Assembly: GCF_001949145.1 (NCBI RefSeq)
Contig: NW_019091374.1
Coordinates: 1,875,426 to 1,888,757 of the forward strand
DNA: 13,332 nucleotides
Origin: Acanthaster planci
Lineage: Eukaryota > Echinodermata > Asteroidea > Valvatida > Acanthasteridae
Reading direction: 5' to 3'
Positions 9,701 to 13,332 of the stretch are shown here, one piece after another. How positions within the stretch are numbered: position 1 is the first letter of the stretch; each line of letters begins with the position of its first letter. A program made the position numbers and the translations under genes. Below the pieces are notes generated by a model. The model saw nothing but the letters and a program-made list of their open reading frames with translations. It searched no databases and was not told the origin of the DNA.

Positions 9701-10946
9701 AAACAGCCAAATTCTTTTTATGCCAAATGCTTCGACCACCGACCATGCCAAAACAGGTCCTGAACTGAAAAACAGAGGTACATCTGCCAAACGCAGACTA
9801 AATAAGACCCCAAATAGATAGGAGATTAAACCCCTGCACATTTTCTCCAATAACACCAACATGTTCCTCCGCTGCCTTTCATGCTGAGGAGCCTTTGTGA
9901 AGTCCAAGACCAATGACCTGCATACATTCTGACACTAACTGTGTAAATTTCAGTAAAGATGAACGCGGACGAACCAGCTGAAAAAATAAAAGATCTTTAT
10001 GCATCGTTCCCACTAATGGCCCATGCCCAGTTTGCCAAAACTTCAGCCGCATTATGTTGACCACATTTAGTGGAAATTCCCAGCTTGACAAGAAAGTCAT
10101 GTGGAACATCAGTGACCGCAATTGCAGGCTGGAACTGGAGAGGCTTTGCTCAATATGGCAGACAGTTTCTGGTATAACAGCGTCACCCTCCCAAGTTGAC
10201 CCAACCCCGCCCCCTCCCCCTCCCAAGATCTCTGTACAACTGAAACCACCACGCTGAGGAAAGAACAATGCCGACTGATGAGCTGTGTTCATTTGTATTT
10301 CCACAGAGCGGCATCAATGGGCAGAGGCCTCAGCACAGAAGTGGTGCCGGGCAAAAAATTAGGAGAAATAAAGAAAACAGATCCCTGGGATGGCAAAGAT
10401 GGAGTGGTAAGTGGACGGGAACTTAGGCCAGGTCCAAATGGTGTGACCAGACCAAGGTGTTAGTCTCTGGCTGGCTGCCAATAAGTGCTGTGCATTTATA
10501 GGTAGTGTAGGAACCAGATACCCGATCACTGCAAACTTCAAAATTCAAACAAAATGGAAGAAACAAGCCTCAAACAAAATGCATTTAAATCTCACAAGTA
10601 CCCAAAACATTCCTCAACAACTTTTTGAAATGAACATGAGATCTGGCTTTGCTTTCCATACAGCCGGGGTTTGTAATCTAAATTCTCCCACAAAATCCTT
10701 TAAACCCATTTTCTGTCATCTTAAACAAGTTACTGGGTAGTTTATGTAGGTGGTCACCGGTTCCATAAATTGGAACTGGTTTCCAACGTCACTTTAGGCT
10801 CAGAGGTATGTCGCTCCGATAGGTCTTGGTGGATCATTGCCGAAAGTCTGAAGTATTTCCTTGTTTCATTTCAGATGCCTGAAGAGGAAGACATTGACTT
10901 GAGCGACTTTGACATGGACGAAGAAGAAGGCAAAGATGAGCTTTAA
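759..10946 (+). CDS. PDIA6: PDIA6 / P5, ER protein disulfide isomerase A6 (11 coding exons, 447 aa)
   Basis: Spliced from 759-774, 2758-2911, 3743-3800, 4343-4469, 4813-4946, 6195-6413, 7184-7336, 7767-7918, 9421-9579, 10307-10406 and 10875-10946. All introns are GT-AG and the frame stays open for 447 codons. Seen: a hydrophobic signal peptide (about 1-22, cleavage probably before LYSSSS); thioredoxin domain 1 with WCGHC at 57-61 and the cis-proline loop GFPT at 100-103; a Gly/Ser linker at about 142-163; thioredoxin domain 2 with WCGHC at 196-200 and GYPT at 239-242; a b-type domain from about 288 with Cys298, Cys304 and [10 protein letters not shown] at 355-364; an acidic tail and KDEL at 444-447. 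Human PDIA6 is about 440 residues with the same order (a, a', b). Known role: oxidation, reduction and isomerisation of disulfides in the ER lumen, working with BiP and modulating ER-stress sensors. The sequence looks intact, with no frameshift or missing catalytic residue. The least certain parts are the first 16 coding bases and the UTR limits. Confidence 0.96.
870..1023. repeat. Nested inverted repeat with a GC-rich 13-bp perfect stem
   Basis: Outer arms CCCAGAACT (870-878) and AGTTCTGGG (1015-1023) pair perfectly. Inner arms GACGTCCGCCCCG (936-948) and its exact complement (980-992) form a 13-bp stem around a 31-nt loop. TGGGGT- and ACCCCA-type words lie between the two sets. It may be a decayed fold-back transposon; no target duplication was identified. 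Confidence 0.6.
1173..1326. mobile_element. Fold-back / MITE-like element in intron 1
   Basis: About 154 bp whose two halves are imperfect reverse complements. Perfectly paired blocks are CTCCATCCTGAG (1212-1223) with 1265-1276, and GCAAATTT (1198-1205) with 1294-1301. CAATCTTG (1182-1189) pairs at seven of eight bases with 1310-1317. The similarity fades outside about 1173 and 1326. There is no coding capacity, so any transposition would need an enzyme from elsewhere. The superfamily and target duplication are not resolved. Confidence 0.6.
1515..1800. mobile_element. Degenerate inverted-repeat element in intron 1
   Basis: Bases 1544-1564 match the reverse complement of 1747-1767 at 18 of 21 positions. 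Further related words (GTCCCAA, CCCAAT) flank each arm. The left arm is itself a hairpin: 1515-1535 pairs with 1539-1559 at 16 of 21 positions, and 1548-1563 is a perfect 16-nt palindrome, GTTGGGCCGGCCCAAC. On the right, AACTATNATTGGGA occurs twice 21 bp apart (1761 and 1782). It is probably an old non-autonomous transposon; the exact ends are uncertain. Confidence 0.5.
2758..2911 (+). CDS. PDIA6: PDIA6 coding exon 2 (signal peptide core, start of thioredoxin domain 1)
   Basis: Acceptor TGTTCAG|CC and donor TTG|GTGAGT. It encodes the hydrophobic signal core, the probable cleavage site TDA/LYSS, and the first beta strand and helix of thioredoxin domain 1, up to VEFYAPW. The Trp codon directly before the CGHC motif is split between this exon and the next (phase 2). 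Another AG lies at 2768-2769 (CCCTAG|GG), but using it would remove four codons of the signal core and break the phase with exon 1. Confidence 0.93.
2912..3742 (+). other. PDIA6 intron 2 (831 nt)
   Basis: A phase 2 intron with donor GTGAGT and a T-rich tract before the acceptor TTTTTGTCAG. It contains a SINE on the minus strand (about 3200-3496). Nothing else was recognised. Confidence 0.85.
3200..3496 (-). mobile_element. tRNA-derived SINE, minus strand
   Basis: Read on the minus strand, a tRNA-like head starts near 3496. It has an A-box-like TGGCCAAGACTG (3475-3486) and a B box GGTTCAAATCC (3428-3438), the internal promoter of RNA polymerase III. A central segment (3350-3407) includes CCACCCAGGAGTA, followed by a body with GATGGACTGACTTCCCATCC and a 3' end near GACCAGACTAGC. 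Its central segment is 81% identical to that of the SINE at 5419. No clear target duplication; the 3' limit is approximate. Confidence 0.7.
3743..3800 (+). CDS. PDIA6: PDIA6 coding exon 3 (first CGHC active site)
   Basis: A 58-nt exon with acceptor TTTTTGTCAG|G and donor AAAG|GTGAGA. It finishes the active-site Trp and encodes [11 protein letters not shown] followed by a short helix ending ALK. CGHC is the redox-active pair expected of a PDI-family oxidase or isomerase. The exon ends in phase 0. Confidence 0.96.
3801..4342 (+). other. PDIA6 intron 3 (542 nt)
   Basis: A phase 0 intron with donor GTGAGA and acceptor TTTCTTTAG. I see no repeat, RNA gene or other element. The short open frames on both strands show no recognisable protein. 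Confidence 0.85.
4343..4469 (+). CDS. PDIA6: PDIA6 coding exon 4 (thioredoxin domain 1, cis-Pro loop)
   Basis: Acceptor CTTTAG|GG and donor CAAG|GTGAGT. It encodes [11 protein letters not shown], the segment [16 protein letters not shown] with the conserved cis-proline, and DYQ before the split Gly codon (phase 1). This matches the second half of the thioredoxin fold and is close to vertebrate PDIA6, which has [16 protein letters not shown]. Confidence 0.96.
4470..4812 (+). other. PDIA6 intron 4 (343 nt)
   Basis: A phase 1 intron with donor GTGAGT and acceptor CATTCTTAG. No other feature recognised. Confidence 0.85.
4813..4946 (+). CDS. PDIA6: PDIA6 coding exon 5 (end of domain 1, Gly/Ser linker)
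   Basis: Acceptor CATTCTTAG|GT and donor GAAG|GTGAGA. It encodes the GGRTADAIV motif, the last helix of domain 1 and a low-complexity Gly/Ser/Lys linker of about 22 residues. Vertebrate PDIA6 has a Ser/Gly-rich linker at the same point. The boundary of the two thioredoxin domains coincides with intron 5. Confidence 0.95.
5419..5700 (+). mobile_element. tRNA-derived SINE, plus strand
   Basis: A tRNA-like head begins at GGGGGCTTGGGACC and carries a perfect B box GGTTCGAATCC (5477-5487); the A box near 5433-5443 is degenerate. The central segment 5521-5578 (GACCTTGGGCAAGTC through CCACCCAGGAGTACAAATGG) is shared with the minus-strand SINE in intron 2. The 3' half differs from that copy. The end is probably near the T/G-rich run at about 5688-5701. 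No clear target duplication. Confidence 0.7.
5833..6078. mobile_element. MITE-like element with 25-bp terminal inverted repeats
   Basis: Terminal arms 5833-5857 (starting GGGTAATTCCAG) and 6054-6078 are reverse complements at 24 of 25 positions. A second inner block, CTGTTACATCTGAC (5881-5894), pairs with 6024-6037 at 13 of 14. At 246 bp with no ORF for a transposase it fits a non-autonomous DNA transposon. The target duplication is unclear, so the superfamily is not assigned. Confidence 0.75.
6195..6413 (+). CDS. PDIA6: PDIA6 coding exon 6 (thioredoxin domain 2, second CGHC)
   Basis: Acceptor TTCTTCAG|CC and donor GGG|GTATGT, phase 0 at both ends (73 codons). It starts [14 protein letters not shown] and holds an uninterrupted [18 protein letters not shown] followed by [11 protein letters not shown]. 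Unlike domain 1, no intron splits this active site. The reading frame stays open upstream into intron 5, but that extension lies in an inverted-repeat element and is not coding. The exon is noticeably richer in G/C at third codon positions than its neighbours. Confidence 0.96.
6414..7183 (+). other. PDIA6 intron 6 (770 nt)
   Basis: A phase 0 intron with donor GTATGT and acceptor ATCCCTCAG. It contains a perfect palindromic CRE/ATF word TGACGTCA at 6940-6947 and a small hairpin AAATTGTG-AAAC-CACAATTT. Nothing else recognised. Confidence 0.8.
7184..7336 (+). CDS. PDIA6: PDIA6 coding exon 7 (thioredoxin domain 2, cis-Pro loop)
   Basis: Acceptor ATCCCTCAG|GT and donor GAG|GTAAAG, 51 whole codons. 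It encodes [17 protein letters not shown] with the cis-proline, the GGRSASDIV motif of the last helix, and the PPPEVLE stretch that leads into the b domain. Vertebrate PDIA6 has the similar APPPELLE here. Confidence 0.96.
7337..7766 (+). other. PDIA6 intron 7 (430 nt)
   Basis: A phase 0 intron with donor GTAAAG and acceptor TATCTGTAG. A 121-codon open frame on the opposite strand (7350-7715) has no recognisable protein features and is treated as chance. No repeat seen. Confidence 0.8.
7767..7918 (+). CDS. PDIA6: PDIA6 coding exon 8 (b domain, first part)
   Basis: Acceptor TATCTGTAG|AT and donor GGG|GTAGGT, ending in phase 2. It encodes [35 protein letters not shown] and the start of KQWGW. 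The two Cys residues six apart (298 and 304) match those of vertebrate PDIA6 (CEEHQLC). This is the non-catalytic thioredoxin-like domain, with no CxxC. Confidence 0.95.
7919..9420 (+). other. PDIA6 intron 8 (1502 nt)
   Basis: A phase 2 intron with donor GTAGGT and the weak acceptor CTCATTGAAG. It contains a Harbinger-like MITE (8021-8437). Downstream, ACTGGACCAC (8661-8670) and its exact complement (8729-8738) form a 10-bp inverted repeat. The remainder up to 9420 shows nothing recognisable. Confidence 0.8.
8021..8437. mobile_element. PIF/Harbinger (Tourist-like) MITE with TTA target duplication
   Basis: A 417-bp element beginning GGGCCGGCGACCATTTAGAC and ending GTCTAAATGGTCACTGGCCC. The first 40 bases match the reverse complement of the last 40 at 36 positions, and weaker similarity continues inward past CCCTGTT. 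Direct TTA trinucleotides flank it (8018-8020 and 8438-8440), matching the TWA target preference of PIF/Harbinger elements. There is no transposase ORF, so it is non-autonomous. Confidence 0.8.
9421..9579 (+). CDS. PDIA6: PDIA6 coding exon 9 (b domain, second part)
   Basis: Acceptor CTCATTGAAG|A, which has a weak polypyrimidine tract, and donor CTCAG|GTGCGT. It encodes [30 protein letters not shown], the [13 protein letters not shown] helix and a split Arg codon. It agrees closely with the most conserved part of the PDIA6 b domain. Confidence 0.95.
9613..9632. repeat. (CAGT)5 microsatellite
   Basis: Five exact copies of CAGT, starting 33 bases after the exon 9 donor. Short and probably length-variable between individuals. 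Confidence 0.9.
10205..10224 (-). other. Potential G-quadruplex on the minus strand (C-rich on +)
   Basis: The minus strand reads GGGAGGGGGAGGGGGCGGGG: four runs of three or more G separated by single bases, a strong G4 pattern. The + strand, and so the pre-mRNA, is C-rich. It lies 82 bp upstream of the exon 10 acceptor. Confidence 0.6.
10307..10406 (+). CDS. PDIA6: PDIA6 coding exon 10 (b domain end, C-terminal extension)
   Basis: Acceptor TATTTCCACAG|AG and donor GTG|GTAAGT. It encodes [17 protein letters not shown], then [12 protein letters not shown]. The phrase DPWDGKDG matches EPWDGRDG of vertebrate PDIA6. The frame ends in phase 0 and joins exon 11 cleanly. Confidence 0.94.
10407..10874 (+). 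other. PDIA6 intron 10 (468 nt)
   Basis: A phase 0 intron with donor GTAAGT and acceptor TTTCATTTCAG. A small imperfect hairpin pairs ACCGGTTCC (10756-10764) with GGAACTGGT (10772-10780). Nothing else recognised. Confidence 0.8.
10875..10946 (+). CDS. PDIA6: PDIA6 coding exon 11 (acidic tail, KDEL, stop)
   Basis: Acceptor TTTCATTTCAG|AT. It encodes 23 residues and a TAA stop at 10944-10946. The tail is strongly acidic ([13 protein letters not shown]) and ends in KDEL, the signal for retrieval to the ER by KDEL receptors. An acidic region before KDEL is typical of ER luminal proteins that bind calcium weakly. Confidence 0.97.
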   Translation: MPEEEDIDLSDFDMDEEEGKDEL

Positions 10947-12018
10947 TGTCCCCCCCCCAAAAGAAAAATTCAGTCTAGGGTGGGGTCTTACTTTTTTTTG
11001 TACAGCAGTTATTTTCCATTGTCTAATCTCTTTCCGGTGTCGAATTTTTCTTTTTAATGAAATTGTTGCTGTAACACCTTGTGCGTTCACTTAATTTCTC
11101 AGTGTTGAAGTGTGACCCAGTAGGCCTCATTACAGGAACGTGACGTTAAGCACTTTTTAAGTTACCTGCAATGGCCTCTTCGGACACAAAAACCTGAGCA
11201 AAGACTGAAATGGAAATGCCATGTCATGCTGCGTTGGATGTTCACACGTGGGCGGAATACTGTATGGTACGGTGTTATCAATTTTGAACGTATAAAAGCC
11301 ATCCTGGGGAGGAGGGATTCAACCTCCCTCCCCCCAAAAAGACCTTGGTATCTATCCCATCATTCCCAAGCCCTTTTTGAAACTTTGCATTCATGTCAAG
11401 AAATTCATTGTAAGTAAATCAGCTTGTGTCAAAAAAAAATCACAAGACAGTACTGGAAAAATTCCCAATGGCTTGGCAAAACAAAACAATTACAAGGAAT
11501 TGGAGAAAACATCTTCTTGGGGTACACTTACATGAAGTAGCTCTTCTTGCACAAAATCATGCTTTCACACTTACTGTAATTAAGTTCAAGGACATCACCT
11601 GATTGTTGGTTTACAACAGTTCATGAATACAGGTACTTTGAAAATGTAACGCAAAAAGCTTTTAGTTTCATTAGTTATTCTTATGCATCTTTGTCTGAAG
11701 TTATAGCAGGAGTCCTCTTGGTCTTCAAAATAGAAAAAAATCAGCAATATTTTCATTTTTTTAAAGTTTGTTTTAGGTTTACAGTTGTTTTAATTTATCC
11801 CTCCAGCCTGCTTTGGCTAGAAACCAAGCCAGACGCATCAAATGGCATCATATTTGCCTGCCCAGTGTAAGAGGGTCTAACAGATCTCCCCAAGGCCTGG
11901 GAGTATGTGGTTGCCAGTCTCCAGAAGATCAAACAGTGGCATGGTTCAACGGGACTAACTCCCATTGACTGAACATGGCCAGCTAGTTCGGCTTCTGTTG
12001 ATTGCCCAGTGCATCAGA

Positions 12019-12060
12019 CCTAATCACCAGATGGACCTTCCTCCATCTGGGAGGGTTAGG
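12019..12060. repeat. Hairpin in the 3' flank
   Basis: A perfect 9-bp stem, CCAGATGGA (12027-12035) with TCCATCTGG (12042-12050), around a 6-nt loop. An outer 5-bp stem, CCTAA (12019-12023) with TTAGG (12056-12060), extends it. It could be an RNA structure if the 3' UTR reaches this far. Confidence 0.5.
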
Positions 12061-12493
12061 ATTACTGTGACCAAATGTACCTGCATTCTAAACGAGTTTA
12101 TATTTCATGACAAAAAAATTAAACCACAACATTTCTCGTTCAGAAATGAATTTGTGAATCCCCTTTTTCCCCTCATTTCCTTGTTCTTATTCAAAAAGCT
12201 GTTGAAAGGTAATTTTCACTTTGAAAACTACATTTTAAGCATTTAAATCTTGGCAGTGATGTATGAAATTACTGGATCAAGTTACTTTATTCATGAAACC
12301 ATACGTGAACTTTTATACACAAGTGCAAAGTTGAAGCCACCTTAAATATCGTGCGTGTACTCTTCATTTCCATGCCTACTATAAAGGAGGACAGTCCCAT
12401 CATCTTGTCTTTCAACTTGTTGTCAAGAGACAAGTTTTCATTGGTTGCTGTCTTGACACTTCTTTCCCAGTTGATCAGCATTATGAAAGGATC

Positions 12494-12553
12494 TCTCATG
12501 TATAATGCAAATATGCACAGTAACCTGTTCAAATTTGCATAATCTGCATGAGA
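12494..12553. repeat. Inverted repeat containing octamer motifs
   Basis: Outer arms TCTCATG (12494-12500) and CATGAGA (12547-12553), and inner arms ATGCAAAT (12505-12512) and ATTTGCAT (12533-12540), pair perfectly. The inner arms are canonical POU-factor octamers in opposite orientations. Whether it is a fold-back remnant or regulatory cannot be told. Confidence 0.5.
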
Positions 12554-13079
12554 AACATGTTTAAATGTGCACTTTCCCTTTGGAACCAGGGGAGGTCCGC
12601 AATCCACCGACCACCATAGGAAAGCTGCATATTCATGAAGTGCGGTGTCACATTACTGAGGTCTGTTGTCTCCGATTCTTCGCAATTCACATGGAGATTT
12701 TGAAAGATTTGAAAAGTTTTAGGAAGGCACTTTGTTTTTTACATGATAAGGTAAAGAATAAAGTAAGAAGCCATTTAGGTTACTACACACTGGACCATAG
12801 ACGAAACTGCCAGGAATTTCAAGTGAAAGTTCTCTTCTCAGCCGTTAATAAAAATGATACGCATCTGACGGGCTACACCAAAACGATACTTAAAAAGCAT
12901 AAGCATATATGAATGTAAATGTATTCTGTGTTTACACCTGATATATTCACCCATTAAAAAAGGTCAATTTTTATACAGACGGTACTCGACTTCCGTAACT
13001 CGTTTCAGGAATAACCGTTTCATTGTTTTGGTTTGTTTCTAGATGCAATAATTTATGCCATGTCCGTTCGTTTTTGACA

Positions 13080-13085
13080 AATAAA
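13080..13085 (+). terminator. Candidate poly(A) signal AATAAA (most distal)
   Basis: Canonical AATAAA, the last of several candidates downstream of the stop codon (others at 12118, 12757, 12847 and 12953). Which one is used cannot be decided from sequence. Confidence 0.3.
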
Positions 13086-13332
13086 AGAGTAATTGTCATC
13101 AGTCAATACTAATTATATTCGCCTTTTGTAAGTTAATAATGTTCACCAAATGACTTTAGAGAGAGCCTTTAATAACATTTCAAGTTTGAACTTAATGCAC
13201 CGGCCAGCTTGGATGTGAACAAAATACAGCGAACTCTTCAATCAAATTACTGAACATCAATTATTCACATTTAACTGACAATATTTAACTACCATTGGTC
13301 AATTCTAAGCTTACCTTTGAGTTAATCCAGAC

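Larger units (their letters stand above)
9580..10306 (+). other. PDIA6 intron 9 (727 nt)
   Basis: A phase 2 intron with donor GTGCGT and acceptor TTTCCACAG. It holds a CAGT microsatellite near its 5' end and a C-rich tract at 10205-10224 near its 3' end. No coding or transposon sequence recognised. Confidence 0.8.
10947..13332 (+). other. PDIA6 3' UTR and downstream flank
   Basis: No further gene was recognised in 2.4 kb. The first canonical or near-canonical poly(A) signals after the stop are ATTAAA at 12118-12123, AATAAA at 12757-12762 and 12847-12852, ATTAAA at 12953-12958 and AATAAA at 13080-13085. The 3' UTR therefore either exceeds 1 kb or uses a variant signal. Hairpins occur at 11306-11335 (G/A-rich arm against C/T-rich arm), 12019-12060, 12414-12434 and 12494-12553. 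Open frames here (for example 12565-12912) resemble no family I know. Confidence 0.6.

Noticed and set aside
9879-10304. 141-codon open frame on the minus strand
   Set aside because: It overlaps the C-rich tract of intron 9, which gives a Gly run, and the exon 10 acceptor region. The sequence is low-complexity and unlike known proteins.
12565-12912. 115-codon open frame on the plus strand downstream of PDIA6
   Set aside because: No recognisable family, no splice or promoter context, and it contains AATAAA signals. Most likely non-coding flank, although a lineage-specific protein cannot be excluded.
1-13332. CRISPR arrays, operons, phage or bacterial defence systems
   Set aside because: GT-AG introns, SINEs, an ERSE and a KDEL protein show animal nuclear DNA. 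No regularly spaced repeats or bacterial gene clusters are present.

Overview
The window is animal nuclear DNA that holds one complete, intron-rich protein-coding gene on the + strand. It encodes PDIA6 (protein disulfide isomerase A6, also called P5). I joined eleven coding exons at GT-AG splice sites. They give a continuous 1344-nt reading frame of 447 residues plus stop: a signal peptide, two thioredoxin domains each with a WCGHC active site, a Gly/Ser-rich linker between them, a non-catalytic b-type domain, an acidic tail and a C-terminal KDEL retention signal.

Organism: the protein is animal-like. The introns carry tRNA-derived SINEs with a conserved central segment, short fold-back elements, and TAGGCCTA and TACATGTA words. 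I associate these with marine invertebrates, possibly an invertebrate deuterostome (echinoderm, hemichordate or cephalochordate). This placement is a low-confidence inference.

Layout: bases 1 to about 600 are upstream sequence with no secure gene. It includes a DR1-like site and, at 575-593, a perfect ER stress response element (CCAAT-N9-CCACG). The start codon is at 759 in a coding stub of only 16 nt, followed by a 1983-nt intron that contains several inverted-repeat elements. Exons 2-5 (2758-4946) encode the rest of the signal peptide, the first thioredoxin domain and the linker. Exons 6-7 (6195-7336) encode the second thioredoxin domain. Exons 8-11 (7767-10946) encode the b domain and the acidic KDEL tail. 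Introns 2 and 5 each contain a SINE, in opposite orientations. Introns 5 and 8 each contain a MITE-like element with terminal inverted repeats; the one in intron 8 is flanked by TTA duplications as in the PIF/Harbinger (Tourist-like) group. From 10947 to the end is 3' UTR and flanking DNA with several possible poly(A) signals, all more than 1.1 kb past the stop codon, and a few hairpins. I see no second gene.

The ERSE fits the role of PDIA6 as an ER folding enzyme induced by the unfolded protein response. I found no convincing new biological system. The items most worth checking are the ERSE promoter, the split signal-peptide start and the cluster of non-autonomous transposons and SINEs in the introns.
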